A stretch of DNA of 24,590 bases from an uncultured Candidatus Melainabacteria bacterium (GCA_934757245.1 CAKVLH010000018.1:1-24590); one strand, 5' to 3'. Positions 1 through 7,780 are shown, counted from the stretch's first letter. The notes: generated by a model from the sequence alone, not told the origin. Program-made: numbers and translations.

Positions 1-109
1 TTTAATTCAAATAAACATAAAGCTTTTGATTTTGTTTTACTCTCTGTGTTTCGTCTTACGTATATATAAAGTATTTCAAAAAATATGAATTTCAGAAGAT
101 ATATTCTTT

Positions 110-128
110 GTTACAAAACTTAACGTTT
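110..128 (+). promoter_or_regulatory. HLR1/PhoB-like direct-repeat box (putative)
   Basis: The 19 bases read GTTACAAAACTTAACGTTT. They match 16 of 19 bases of a box at 8567-8585 upstream of the glucan phosphorylase gene. The layout, two TTAAC/TTACA-like half-sites about 10 bp apart, resembles cyanobacterial HLR1 (RpaB) or PhoB-type boxes. No regulator gene lies in the window, so function is inference. The rest of 1-264 holds only AT-rich sequence and a second similar box at 185-202. Confidence 0.3.
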
Positions 129-184
129 TAAAATCTGAACAAGAAAAATGTTTTCTTACTATCACTGAATTATAGACTTATTTT

Positions 185-202
185 GTAACAAATTGTAAAT
201 AT
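185..202 (+). promoter_or_regulatory. Second GTAA-type direct repeat box (putative)
   Basis: GTAACAAATT followed by GTAAATAT forms an imperfect direct repeat with a 10-bp period, 75 bp downstream of the similar box at 110-128. It lies about 70 bp upstream of the gene at 271. It could be a response-regulator site or a chance product of AT-rich DNA. Confidence 0.22.
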
Positions 203-270
203 TGGCCCAAATTTATTAAAGTTTTTAGAAAAAGTGCCGATATACATTATATATCTAATGAGGTGTGTTT

Positions 271-741
271 ATGTCAAACTTCACAGTAAACGGAGTATAT
301 TCCTACACAAGTGCAAACATCTACTCTTATTTGGGTCGTGCACCTGTTAATTCGACTTCACTAGAGCGTGCATTTGATGATTTCAATATTACTCCAACTG
401 GTTCAACTGATGATTTGAAAAAACTAAACTCTGCGATGTATGAAGAGTATTCAAAGCAGGTTCAGGAACAAATCGATAATCAAAACAGTCAGCAAAACAT
501 TCCTTGGGCAAGTGTTTGCGCACAAATAGGAATTCAAGCGACAGGTGATTACGACAAAGACTATGCTGCTTTCAACAATGCTATTCAGTTGTTGAGCCAA
601 AGTGCAATTGATGGTCAAGCTATGACATATTTTGCAGGCTTGAAAACTGAAGCATCACAGGCGTTTGGTCTATCAAACAAACCGTCAACTCAAGATGCGC
701 CAATATCTTATCAAGCATACCAAGCGCAGTTCTTGTACTAG
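271..741 (+). CDS. Hypothetical Asn/Gln/Ser-rich protein
   Basis: This 156-residue protein is not recognised. It has no signal peptide or membrane segment and is rich in Asn, Gln, Ser, Tyr and Ala. The N-terminus (SNFTVNGVYSYTSAN) is polar and aromatic, and the middle is predicted helical. The start is the ATG at 271: GAGGTG at 260-265 sits 5 nt upstream as ribosome binding site. The in-frame GTG at 265 overlaps that site and is unlikely. The gene is monocistronic, with direct-repeat boxes upstream and a strong terminator just after the stop. Probably cytoplasmic; function unknown. Confidence 0.7.
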   Translation: MSNFTVNGVYSYTSANIYSYLGRAPVNSTSLERAFDDFNITPTGSTDDLKKLNSAMYEEYSKQVQEQIDNQNSQQNIPWASVCAQIGIQATGDYDKDYAAFNNAIQLLSQSAIDGQAMTYFAGLKTEASQAFGLSNKPSTQDAPISYQAYQAQFLY

Positions 742-746
742 ATTCG

Positions 747-781
747 GGCGGTTGAGAGAGCTAATGGTTCAGCCGCCTTTT
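747..781 (+). terminator. Rho-independent terminator
   Basis: GGCGGTTGA (747-755) pairs with TCAGCCGCC (769-777), with one G-U pair and a 13-nt loop, followed by four T. It lies 5 nt after the stop of the gene at 271. Confidence 0.85.
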
Positions 782-809
782 GGAAAATCCAACATCCTTA
801 TGGTATAAT
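780..809 (+). promoter_or_regulatory. Extended -10 promoter for the SDR gene
   Basis: TTGGAA (780-785), an 18-nt spacer and TATAAT (804-809), preceded by TG at 801-802 (extended -10). Predicted transcription start is near 816, so the in-frame ATG at 814 would not be on the mRNA and the start at 829 is favoured. The -35 overlaps the T-run of the preceding terminator. Confidence 0.65.
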
Positions 810-828
810 CGCCATGAGGATTTTTATT

Positions 829-1527
829 ATGAATATACTTGTAACCGGCGCGAGTCGCGGTATTGGAAAAGCTATCGCAAATAAATTAATTGCAGAAGGA
901 CATGACGTTTTTGTTTCTGCCAGAAACGAAGAATTGTTGAAAGATTACAAGAACTATTGTGTTTGTGATTTGGCGACAGAAATTGAAAAACTGGGCGAAT
1001 TCATACAAACCAATAATATCGATATTTTGATAAATAATGCCGGCGAATATATTTATTCCCCAATTGAAGATATGACACTTTCACAAATTGAACATATTAT
1101 GAAAGTAAACTTTGAAGCACCTCTTTATTTGATATCCAAGGTCGTTCCTTATATGAAATCAAAAAAATGGGGACGAATTGTTAATATAGGTTCAATTAGC
1201 GGAGTAATGGGCGAAGCCAATGCAAGCCTGTATTCTGCAACAAAATCGGGTTTATTTGGCGCAACAAAAGCGTTAGCGTTAGAACTTGCGGAATATGGAA
1301 TTACTGTTAATACAATAAACCCGGGTTGGGTTGATACCGAAATGGGCAATTCTTCAGCTGATGAAGGTGAATTCACAAAAGATGAAATTGTAGAGTGCAT
1401 TCCACAAAGAAGATTTGTTGCACCTGATGAGGTTGCCGGCATGGTTAAATATTTGATTTCGGAAGATGCCAGAGGAGTAACGGGGCAAGCGATAAACCTC
1501 TGTGCAGGTTTGACTTGTGGGTGCTAA
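829..1527 (+). CDS. SDR-family oxidoreductase, FabG-like
   Basis: A 232-residue classical short-chain dehydrogenase/reductase, cytoplasmic and NAD(P)-dependent. Visible motifs are the cofactor loop TGASRGIG (6-13), NNAG (69-72), catalytic Ser122 in GSISG, and the YSATK active site (Tyr135, Lys139). The C-terminal VTGQAINLCAG resembles the FabG ending 'TGQ.i.vdGG', but closes with a Cys-containing LTCGC. The length is normal for the family. FabG-type 3-oxoacyl-ACP reductase is possible, but no fatty-acid genes are adjacent, so the substrate is unassigned. The start at 829 is chosen because AGGA (817-820) is 8 nt upstream and the promoter at 804-809 would start transcription after the ATG at 814. 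Confidence 0.9.
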   Translation: MNILVTGASRGIGKAIANKLIAEGHDVFVSARNEELLKDYKNYCVCDLATEIEKLGEFIQTNNIDILINNAGEYIYSPIEDMTLSQIEHIMKVNFEAPLYLISKVVPYMKSKKWGRIVNIGSISGVMGEANASLYSATKSGLFGATKALALELAEYGITVNTINPGWVDTEMGNSSADEGEFTKDEIVECIPQRRFVAPDEVAGMVKYLISEDARGVTGQAINLCAGLTCGC

Positions 1528-1565
1528 TTATACTTATAGCAAATGTCAATAAGATATTATATAGG

Positions 1566-2072
1566 CTAAACTTTTTCTTGTGATATCGGTTGAATGTCCA
1601 GTTTTGCAAAAGTTCTTGTTGCTTTTGCAAACTTATAACTTCCAGGTGGAGTAGTCGCTGATAAAGAGGCTACAAAGCCGGCTGATAAGCCTGCTACAAT
1701 ACCGGTTACTGTCGCTAGAATTGTTTTTAAGGTATGTGCTTTTCTTGATAAAGCATAACCTATTCCTGCACCTGTAATGCCTGCACCACTGACTATTAAT
1801 CTGGATAAATTTCTGCGTTTTTTTATATCTTGTTCTGACGAATTCTCTGCAACATACTTTTGGATTTTTGGCGCAGCATCCATGATATCTTTGTAAGCAG
1901 ATTCGAATTTATCAGTATCAGCGCCGGCAACACTCAATCGTCCGGCTTCTTTGCCGTCTGAATCAATTACTCTATAAATTGCTCTGCCATTTTCTGTTGC
2001 ACCAATTCGCTGAATATTGCCGTAAGAGTTTTGCTTAAATCCTGTAATACCGACACTCATTCCATTCGTCAT
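1566..2072 (-). CDS. Hypothetical glycine-rich, probably membrane-associated protein
   Basis: 168 residues and not recognised. The N-terminal third is soluble and polar. The region around residues 90-140 has two Gly/Ala-rich hydrophobic stretches (LIVSGAGITGAGIGYAL and ILATVTGIVAGLSAGFVASL) that look like a GxxxG-type transmembrane hairpin. The tail is polar. The ATG at 2072 has GAAGGTGA (2077-2084) just upstream. A longer reading from TTG at 2090 is unlikely because that codon overlaps the -10 box. It is convergent with the SDR gene, and no clear terminator is visible in the 38-bp gap. Function unknown. Confidence 0.65.
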   Translation of the reverse strand: MTNGMSVGITGFKQNSYGNIQRIGATENGRAIYRVIDSDGKEAGRLSVAGADTDKFESAYKDIMDAAPKIQKYVAENSSEQDIKKRRNLSRLIVSGAGITGAGIGYALSRKAHTLKTILATVTGIVAGLSAGFVASLSATTPPGSYKFAKATRTFAKLDIQPISQEKV

Positions 2073-2089
2073 AAAATCACCTTCACACA

Positions 2090-2118
2090 ATAATACCTAT
2101 ATTTATAAAGTAATCCAA
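2090..2118 (-). promoter_or_regulatory. Sigma70-type promoter for the 168-aa gene
   Basis: On the minus strand TTGGAT (2113-2118), a spacer of exactly 17 nt, then TATTAT (2090-2095). Predicted start near 2083 leaves a leader of about 11 nt that is almost entirely the ribosome binding site. Confidence 0.65.
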
Positions 2119-2165
2119 AAAAAAATATTTGCTAGTTTGTGAAGCTTTGTAAACTTTAATTTTTA

Positions 2166-3494
2166 TTATTTACCAATACAAAAATGGTCGAAAATATTAT
2201 CCAAAATATTGTCTGTAATCAATTCGCCCGTAAGTTCATCTAAGCCTAAAATTGCGGATTTTACATCAATAGAAATCAAATCTTGTAGTTCATTAAGATT
2301 TGTTGCTAAAAGCGCTTGTTCTATCGCTGTTTTAGCTTTTTCTAAACATGCTTGTTGACGTGCATTCGTTACAAATTCCAAACCTTCCGGCTGAATATCA
2401 CAAACTTTTTGTTTCAAAAGTTCTTTGAGTTCATTAACTCCTTCACCGGTTTTTGCAGAAATACAAAGCGCATTTTCATCTTTTGCTAAATCTGCTTTAT
2501 TAGCAATGAGAATATAATTTTTGTCTTTTAAAAGTTCTAAAACTTCCTTATCTTCTACATCCAAGCCTTTTGATGCATCATAAACAAACAACACCAAATC
2601 CGCTTCATCTAAGGATTGTTTTGAATATTCGATACCAATCTTTTCAACTTTTGAAACTTCTTCATCTTCGCGAATTCCTGCGGTATCTACAAGAGTTACA
2701 GGTATTCCCAAATCAAGCGTTTCGCGCAAGACATCTCTTGTTGTTCCTGCAATATCCGTAACAATCGCTCTATCAAGGCTCAAAAGAGCATTAAACAAAG
2801 ATGATTTACCAACATTCGGCTTCCCAATAATGGCAACAGAAGCGCCTTGCCTAAAGATGTTTGAAGTTTTTGCACCTGCCAAAACTTGGTTAATCTTGGC
2901 CAAAATATCTTCAAATTTTTCTATAAGATATGAATACTCAGGTTCTTTCACATCTTCCGGAAAATCAATGCCTGCTGTAATTCTAGACAATACTTCAAAA
3001 ATCTCATTTCGAATTTCATTAATACGTTCTTTTAAAACTCCTGACAAATTTTTCATTGAAACAGTCGCAAAATCGGCTGTTTTAGCGTGAATAATATCTG
3101 CGACAGATTCGGCTTGAGATAAATCCATTCTTTTATTTAAAAACGCGCGTTTTGTAAATTCGCCTTTTTCCGCCATACGAGCGCCATTTTTAAGCACGAG
3201 ATTTAAAATACTCTTAACTACGTTAATTCCGCCATGGCATTGAATTTCAACGACGTCTTCGCCTGTATAGCTATTCGGTGCGAAAAACGGAAGTACAATA
3301 ACTTCGTCGATTTTTGTATTACCATCTTTTATCCAACCATGGTTAAAAGTGCGCGGTTTAAAATTTGTGTTTGTAAAAATTTTGTTTATGATTTCAAATG
3401 CTTTATCGCCTGAAATCCTTATAACGCCAACTCCGCCCATTCCAAGAGGGGTCGCCGGTGCTGTAATTGTGTCAAATTCTTCTATAATATTCAT
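2166..3494 (-). CDS. mnmE: tRNA uridine-5-carboxymethylaminomethyl(34) synthesis GTPase MnmE
   Basis: 442 residues, normal for MnmE/TrmE. With MnmG it installs the cmnm5 group on wobble U34 of some tRNAs. The N-terminal tetrahydrofolate-binding domain spans about 1-118, and a helical domain surrounds an inserted G domain. G-domain motifs: P-loop GKPNVGKS (224-231), GTTRD (250-254), DTAG (270-273), NKAD (332-335). The C-terminus ends FCIGK, with the conserved Cys439 and the terminal Lys. mnmG is not in this window. There is no Shine-Dalgarno sequence before the ATG. A TACAAT -10-like box ends 6 nt upstream, suggesting a leaderless transcript. Divergent from murF across a small inverted-repeat element. 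Confidence 0.97.
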   Translation of the reverse strand: MNIIEEFDTITAPATPLGMGGVGVIRISGDKAFEIINKIFTNTNFKPRTFNHGWIKDGNTKIDEVIVLPFFAPNSYTGEDVVEIQCHGGINVVKSILNLVLKNGARMAEKGEFTKRAFLNKRMDLSQAESVADIIHAKTADFATVSMKNLSGVLKERINEIRNEIFEVLSRITAGIDFPEDVKEPEYSYLIEKFEDILAKINQVLAGAKTSNIFRQGASVAIIGKPNVGKSSLFNALLSLDRAIVTDIAGTTRDVLRETLDLGIPVTLVDTAGIREDEEVSKVEKIGIEYSKQSLDEADLVLFVYDASKGLDVEDKEVLELLKDKNYILIANKADLAKDENALCISAKTGEGVNELKELLKQKVCDIQPEGLEFVTNARQQACLEKAKTAIEQALLATNLNELQDLISIDVKSAILGLDELTGELITDNILDNIFDHFCIGK

Positions 3495-3500
3495 AAATTA

Positions 3501-3506
3501 ATTGTA
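3501..3506 (-). promoter_or_regulatory. Candidate -10 box of mnmE (leaderless mRNA)
   Basis: TACAAT on the minus strand, placed so that transcription would begin at or next to the A of the mnmE ATG (3494). The -35 at 17-nt spacing is only TTATAT, so support is modest. Confidence 0.4.
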
Positions 3507-3561
3507 CCGCAAAAATATTCGACATATAATAAATATGGCTGAGGAAAAGGAAGGAAAAGGA

Positions 3562-3662
3562 AATAACACCCTCTCCCTAAGGGAGGGGACTAAATACGTT
3601 AATTGAATATCTTTGCTTCCTTCCCTCGGGTGAGGGTGCCGAAGGCAGGAGAGGGTATTATT
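3562..3662. repeat. MITE-like intergenic element with terminal inverted repeats
   Basis: The ends AATAACACCCTCTCC (3562-3576) and GGAGAGGGTATTATT (3648-3662) are inverted repeats matching at 14 of 15 positions. Inside are further G/C-run hairpins such as CTCCC-TAA-GGGAG. A purine-rich direct repeat (GGAAAAGGAAGGAAAAGG) abuts it at 3543-3560. A second element with the same outer ends lies at 21283-21399. No ORF inside is credible. Confidence 0.55.
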
Positions 3663-3679
3663 AAAAAAAGAGAGTAAAC

Positions 3680-4981
3680 ATGAAAATAAAAGAACTAATT
3701 GAAGCAACAAACGCAAAAGTCATCAAACCTATTGATGAGAATTTGGATGTAAATATTTCAACTGATACGCGTACGATTAAAAACGGAGATTTTTATCTTC
3801 CTTTAAAAGGTGCATCTTTTGACGGTGAAAAGTTTATCCAACAAGCGCTAGATAAAGGTGCGGTTGGCGCGTTTTGCACTCAAGAGGGCGGAAATCTGCA
3901 AGTGGATAATACTTTGACTGCGTATTTACAACTTGCAAACTACAGACGTAGAAAAATGAATTTTGAAGTTGTAGCAATTACAGGTAGTTCAGGCAAAACA
4001 ACAACAAAAGAACTTGTTGCATCTGTTCTAAATGAAAAATTTAAGACCTTTAAAACTCCTTTAAACCACAACAATGAAATCGGTTTTTGCCAAACTATTT
4101 TTGAAGCTCCTGATGATACAGAAGTCTTGGTTTTAGAAATGGGAATGCGCGGTTTAGGCGAAATCGAACTTTTATCTAAGTATTCCGAACCTGATATTAC
4201 AATTATTTCAAACGTTGGAACAGCGCACATCGGGCGTTTAGGTTCTCGTGAAAATATCGCGAAGGCGAAATGTGAAATCGTTAAATTCCAACGTGGCAAT
4301 ATTTTTATCGCGCACGACGACGAATTAATCAAGAAAACTGTTGAATTTTCAGGCGAAAAGATTTTCTATTCAATAAAAGATGTTAAAATCTTAGAAAAAT
4401 CTGCGCATTATTCTAAGTTTGAATACAAAAATGAAGTTTTTGAACTAAATGTTGGCGGAGATTATAATATTGAAAATGCCCTTTCTGCAATCAATGCAGG
4501 ACTTAAACTCGGTATGAGCTTTGATCAAATTAAAAGCGGGTTAAAAAAATATGCGCCGATTGAAAAGCGTTGGGAGGCCGTAAACGCCGGCGGATATGAA
4601 ATAATAAACGATAGTTATAATGCAAATCCGGAATCTATGCGCGCTTTTGTAGACACAATTTTTGAATTATATGATAAATATGTGCTTGTATTGGGTGATA
4701 TGGGTGAACTTGGAGAAAACGAAATTCAATACCATAAAGAGCTTGGTGCATACATAAACAACCACAAAAAACTTTCTCCAAACACAGTTGTAATAACTAT
4801 CGGAAGTTTATCAAAAAATATTTCAGATGCTATTATAAATTGTAAAAGCGAGCATTTTGAAGAACTTGAAATGGCGGTAAAATACATAAAATCAAATGTC
4901 AGCGCGGATTATAAGTTATTTCTAAAGGCTTCAAGAAGCATGAAGTTTGAAAGAATAATTGAGTTAATTAAAACTGTTTAA
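3680..4981 (+). CDS. murF: UDP-N-acetylmuramoyl-tripeptide--D-alanyl-D-alanine ligase
   Basis: 433 residues, normal length. MurF adds D-Ala-D-Ala to the UDP-MurNAc-tripeptide with ATP, the last cytoplasmic step of the peptidoglycan precursor. Three Mur-ligase domains: N-terminal UDP-substrate domain (about 1-95), central ATPase with P-loop GSSGKTTTKE (102-111), NHNNEIG (129-135), EMGMRG (153-158) and NVGTAHIG, with Lys197 in the position of the carbamylated lysine, and a C-terminal domain containing NDSYNANPESM and LGDMGELG. GAGAG at about 3669-3673 precedes the ATG. The stop overlaps the convergent gene's stop by 4 bp. No other mur genes are adjacent. Confidence 0.96.
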   Translation: MKIKELIEATNAKVIKPIDENLDVNISTDTRTIKNGDFYLPLKGASFDGEKFIQQALDKGAVGAFCTQEGGNLQVDNTLTAYLQLANYRRRKMNFEVVAITGSSGKTTTKELVASVLNEKFKTFKTPLNHNNEIGFCQTIFEAPDDTEVLVLEMGMRGLGEIELLSKYSEPDITIISNVGTAHIGRLGSRENIAKAKCEIVKFQRGNIFIAHDDELIKKTVEFSGEKIFYSIKDVKILEKSAHYSKFEYKNEVFELNVGGDYNIENALSAINAGLKLGMSFDQIKSGLKKYAPIEKRWEAVNAGGYEIINDSYNANPESMRAFVDTIFELYDKYVLVLGDMGELGENEIQYHKELGAYINNHKKLSPNTVVITIGSLSKNISDAIINCKSEHFEELEMAVKYIKSNVSADYKLFLKASRSMKFERIIELIKTV

Positions 4982-5649
4982 TTGGTTAATCCCAGCAATA
5001 ATGTTTTTGTCGCAATAAGTGCAATACCGTGGAGCCCTGCATATTTGTGGGCTTTCTCTGTTTTGATTTTGTCAAAATCTAAATTTTCGCCAAAGTTATA
5101 TTTTTCTAAAATTTCTTTAAAACCTTTCACTTTTTGCAATGAAGGGCAAGTGTTGAAATGTTCGCGTAACGATTTTTTCTTTTCCGGTTTGAATTCCGGT
5201 GAAGAAGCGATATTATCGCAAATCATGCTTCTAAGGTTTGGCTTCTTTCCACTTTCAACGTGGTGAACGGAGTGTTTTCTGTGCCAATCCGATACAAAAG
5301 ATTTTGGAAATCCTAATGCGTATAGTATTAACTTGTCTAAATCGTGAGTTAAGCTGTCAATAGAATTTTTGCCAAATAATTCTTTTTCAACCATTGCGAA
5401 TACAATTTTGTGGTCGTATGTATGTTGAATGTTTCTAACATAATTCTTAGCATAAATTTTAACTTTTCTCATAAAACCACGAAGACCGGTTGCTTTCTTA
5501 TCAGCAATCGGTCTTCGCACAAAAATATCCACACTTTCAGGCACTCTTTTTAATTTTGCAACTCCCTGAAAGTCAACTTCCTTCTGTCTTGGGGGGTGAA
5601 CGTTATATGCATTATAATAAAAAGTGTTAGTATTACATTTTATTTCCAT
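4978..5649 (-). CDS. Conserved unknown protein with HD and HxxHH-type histidine cluster and N-terminal FQG tag
   Basis: 223 residues from the ATG at 5649; alternatives are ATG 5664 (228 aa) and TTG 5682. None has a clear Shine-Dalgarno sequence, so the start is uncertain. 5649 is preferred because it gives the M-E-I opening seen in a sister protein at 20332. The first 30 residues are Asn/Tyr-rich and end in EVDFQG. The core has LTHDLDK followed by WHRKHSVHHVES, a His/Asp pattern reminiscent of small metal-binding DUF5662-like proteins (a weak impression). The C-terminus ends in a short hydrophobic helix (GIALIATKTLLLGL). It is last in a reverse-strand series after a 120-aa unknown and a lipoprotein. 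Its stop overlaps the murF stop. Biochemical role unknown. Confidence 0.7.
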   Translation of the reverse strand: MEIKCNTNTFYYNAYNVHPPRQKEVDFQGVAKLKRVPESVDIFVRRPIADKKATGLRGFMRKVKIYAKNYVRNIQHTYDHKIVFAMVEKELFGKNSIDSLTHDLDKLILYALGFPKSFVSDWHRKHSVHHVESGKKPNLRSMICDNIASSPEFKPEKKKSLREHFNTCPSLQKVKGFKEILEKYNFGENLDFDKIKTEKAHKYAGLHGIALIATKTLLLGLTN

Positions 5650-5710
5650 AACTAATTTTTGCATATAAAAAATAAAACGCAAGTAGTAACTTAAAGAATC
5701 TTAATATTAT

Positions 5711-6073
5711 TTATAAATTTATATATCTTAAAAACTCTTTCCAAAAGCCCTTACATCCGTCTTGCCATTTGTGAGAAATGCCATGATAATATTCTTCATA
5801 ATCCGCAACAATGTTTTTAGGTAGGTTCTTTCCGCTTACAAGAGTTTGTGCTAAGAATTCGAGATACTCATCTTGCGCGTCTCTGTATTCTATATCTTTG
5901 TATCGTATATCTTCATCTGCAGCATAGTGTACAAGCGCATGATAAGCACATTCTATATCTTTATCTTTTGTGTCAGGAAAGAGTGATATAGCCTCGCGTA
6001 CATTCTTTTGTTCCGTTAAAACCGCGTATATCAATCTGCCGACAAATTTTCTGTTTAAAAATTTATTATCCAT
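5711..6073 (-). CDS. Hypothetical acidic helical protein
   Basis: 120 residues, not recognised. It is mostly alpha-helical, charged and Tyr-rich (DIRYKDIEYRDAQDEYLEF), with no signal peptide or membrane segment. The ATG lies 3 nt after the stop of the upstream lipoprotein gene and has no Shine-Dalgarno of its own, so translation is probably coupled. About 50 bp separate it from the next reverse-strand gene. It may be a cytoplasmic partner in a small three-gene unit; function unknown. Confidence 0.7.
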   Translation of the reverse strand: MDNKFLNRKFVGRLIYAVLTEQKNVREAISLFPDTKDKDIECAYHALVHYAADEDIRYKDIEYRDAQDEYLEFLAQTLVSGKNLPKNIVADYEEYYHGISHKWQDGCKGFWKEFLRYINL

Positions 6074-6076
6074 AAT

Positions 6077-6325
6077 TTAATAAGGGTTAACTATTTTGAA
6101 TTCAAAGCTGGGACTTTTGGGTCCAAAATCTGCATCATAACGCAAATGAGGTCCTTCTGACAAATCAATTTTGCCGCCTTCATTTTTCTTCGGTTGAGGC
6201 TCAACGTATTTTGCAAAACGCCTTTTTGCTTGAACCATTGTTGCATCTTTAGATTTGATATTGCAAGCAGAAAATAGTGTTGTACAAACGATTGAAGCAA
6301 TTAGAAAACAGCAAATTTTCTTCAT
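6077..6325 (-). CDS. Small predicted lipoprotein
   Basis: 82 residues. The N-terminus is a type II signal peptide: MKK, a hydrophobic stretch, then the lipobox FSAC with the lipidated cysteine at residue 21. The mature part is about 62 residues, Lys/Pro-rich and polar with no known domain. Expected location is membrane-anchored and periplasm-facing. GAGAGGA (6334-6340) precedes the ATG by 8 nt, and a TATAAT -10 lies at 6343-6348. First gene of a short operon with the 120-aa gene. Function unknown. Confidence 0.75.
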   Translation of the reverse strand: MKKICCFLIASIVCTTLFSACNIKSKDATMVQAKRRFAKYVEPQPKKNEGGKIDLSEGPHLRYDADFGPKSPSFEFKIVNPY

Positions 6326-6342
6326 AGGCAGAATCCTCTCTA

Positions 6343-6348
6343 ATTATA
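6343..6348 (-). promoter_or_regulatory. TATAAT -10 box for the lipoprotein operon
   Basis: Perfect TATAAT on the minus strand. Predicted start near 6336, leaving a leader of about 11 nt. No good -35 is visible at the expected distance. Confidence 0.5.
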
Positions 6349-6438
6349 TTATTACATGTTTTTCTGTGGTGTTTATCCTGCTAAAGAATGAATTATAAAA
6401 GTCAGATTTTTCATGTAAATTTATATTAAACTTTTCGC

Positions 6439-6504
6439 TTTACAACTTTACATTTGATTTCATTTAAAATAGTATGATAGTATAGTGGTATAGTATAGAA
6501 TAAT
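6439..6504 (+). promoter_or_regulatory. ftsZ promoter region with repeated -10-like hexamers
   Basis: A direct repeat TTTACAAC/TTTACATT (6439-6454) is followed by a quasi-repetitive TAGTAT tract (6470-6504). The tract contains TATGAT (6473-6478), TATAGT (6481-6486 and 6489-6494) and TAGAAT (6496-6501). The 6489 copy is preceded by TGG (extended -10) and would start transcription near 6501, 19 nt before the GTG. Which hexamer is used cannot be told from sequence. Confidence 0.45.
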
Positions 6505-6519
6505 AAAAGAGGAATAATT

Positions 6520-7689
6520 GTGGACAATTTAGGACCAGATATTTTCGGAAGAAAAGATATTGAAAACATTCAATCATCAGATAATATGACTCAACAACCG
6601 GCTCCAGGCATCAGCCCTGCTAAAATTAAAGTTATCGGTGTTGGTGGTGGCGGCGGAAACGCTGTAAACAGAATGATTAAGTCAGGTTTGACAGGCGTTG
6701 AATTCTGGTTGATGAATACAGACTTACAAGTTTTGCAATACTCAACTTGCAAAAACAAGATTCAACTAGGTGCTAAATTGACAAACGGGCTTGGTGCCGG
6801 TGGTGAACCTCAAGTTGGTGAAAAGGCTGCTGAAGAAGCTCAACAAGAAATTACAAGCGCTATTGAAGGCGCAGATATGGTATTCGTTACTGCTGGCATG
6901 GGCGGTGGTACTGGTACTGGTGCAGCTCCGGTTGTTGCAAAAATCGCTAAAGATTTAGGCATTTTGACTATCGGTGTTGTTACAAAACCTTTCTCATTTG
7001 AAGGTAAGAGAAGACAAAACCAAGCACAACAAGGTCTTGAAAAATTAAGAGAATCTGTTGATGCTCTTATCGTTATCCCTAACGACAAATTGTTAGATGT
7101 TGTTGACAGACGTGTATCACTTCAAGAATCATTTATCGTTGTTGATGAAGTTCTACTAAGAGGTGTTCAAGGTATTTCAGACATCATCACAATTCCTGGT
7201 TTGATTAACGTTGACTTTGCAGACGTTAAGAGCGTAATGGCTGCATCTGGTTCAGCTCTTATGGGTATCGGACGTGGTACAGGCGAAGGCAGAGCTATTG
7301 AAGCTGCTAAGATTGCCATCAATTCTCAACTTCTTGAAACTTCAATCAACGGTGCATCTGGTGTTATTGTTAACATCACAGGCGGTCCAGATATGACATT
7401 GCATGAAGTTACTGATGCTACAAACATTATTAACGATGCAGTTCTTGATGATGCTAGAGTAATTATTGGTGCTGTTGTTGATGATAACATTCAAGGCGAA
7501 ATTCAAATTACAGTTATCGCAACTGGTTTTGAACTTAAATCTCAAATGCCAATCGAAGAAAAAGTTGAAAACCGTTCAATCAGCGCAGCAGAATTCTTCT
7601 CAGGCGCATTCAACAATACGCAACAACCAAAAGCTCCAACAATGTCTAATTTCTCAGACATTCAAATTCCGGACTTCTTACGTAAATAG
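6520..7689 (+). CDS. ftsZ: Cell division protein FtsZ
   Basis: 389 residues. FtsZ is the tubulin-like GTPase that polymerises at mid-cell and recruits the divisome. Seen here: GGGGGN (42-47), tubulin signature GGGTGTG (128-134), synergy (T7) loop NVDFADV (230-236), a short C-terminal linker, and the conserved C-terminal peptide IQIPDFLRK (381-389) that binds partners such as FtsA/SepF. The 33-residue N-terminal extension is variable in the family. It starts at GTG 6520 with AGAGGA (6508-6513) 6 nt upstream. It stands alone, without ftsA or ftsQ, as in Cyanobacteria. It ends at a strong bidirectional terminator. Confidence 0.98.
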   Translation: MDNLGPDIFGRKDIENIQSSDNMTQQPAPGISPAKIKVIGVGGGGGNAVNRMIKSGLTGVEFWLMNTDLQVLQYSTCKNKIQLGAKLTNGLGAGGEPQVGEKAAEEAQQEITSAIEGADMVFVTAGMGGGTGTGAAPVVAKIAKDLGILTIGVVTKPFSFEGKRRQNQAQQGLEKLRESVDALIVIPNDKLLDVVDRRVSLQESFIVVDEVLLRGVQGISDIITIPGLINVDFADVKSVMAASGSALMGIGRGTGEGRAIEAAKIAINSQLLETSINGASGVIVNITGGPDMTLHEVTDATNIINDAVLDDARVIIGAVVDDNIQGEIQITVIATGFELKSQMPIEEKVENRSISAAEFFSGAFNNTQQPKAPTMSNFSDIQIPDFLRK

Positions 7690-7702
7690 TTGAAAATCAA
7701 AT

Positions 7703-7726
7703 GTAGGTTGGGGTTTTACCCCCGAC
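7703..7726 (+). repeat. REP-like element: GTAG plus G/C hairpin
   Basis: GTAG (7703-7706) is followed by GTTGGGG (7707-7713), which pairs with CCCCGAC (7720-7726) with one wobble. A near relative (GTAG plus GTTGGGCT / AGCCCAAC) lies at 21248-21270. GTAG at the foot of a hairpin is the hallmark of REP sequences mobilised by RAYT-type (TnpA_REP) enzymes. Confidence 0.5.
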
Positions 7727-7744
7727 AAAAACTATATTTTTCTA

Positions 7745-7780
7745 AAAGAGCGACAAACTACTAAGTTTGTCGCTCTTTTT
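7745..7780. terminator. Strong bidirectional terminator between ftsZ and the exported-protein gene
   Basis: A perfect 15-bp stem, AAAGAGCGACAAACT (7745-7759) with AGTTTGTCGCTCTTT (7764-7778), loop ACTA, then T on both strands. It serves ftsZ (plus) and the gene ending at 7806 (minus). Confidence 0.92.

Noticed and set aside
3540..3670. CRISPR-like array
   Set aside because: Repeats are inverted, few and of unequal spacing; there are no regular spacers or cas genes.
3498..3716. 72-aa reverse ORF between mnmE and murF
   Set aside because: It is made of the inverted-repeat element and runs into the start of murF; composition is Leu/Ser/Arg low complexity with no ribosome site.
6091..6300. 69-aa ORF inside the lipoprotein gene
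   Set aside because: Alternative frame of the same strand; the other frame has a full lipobox and a ribosome site.
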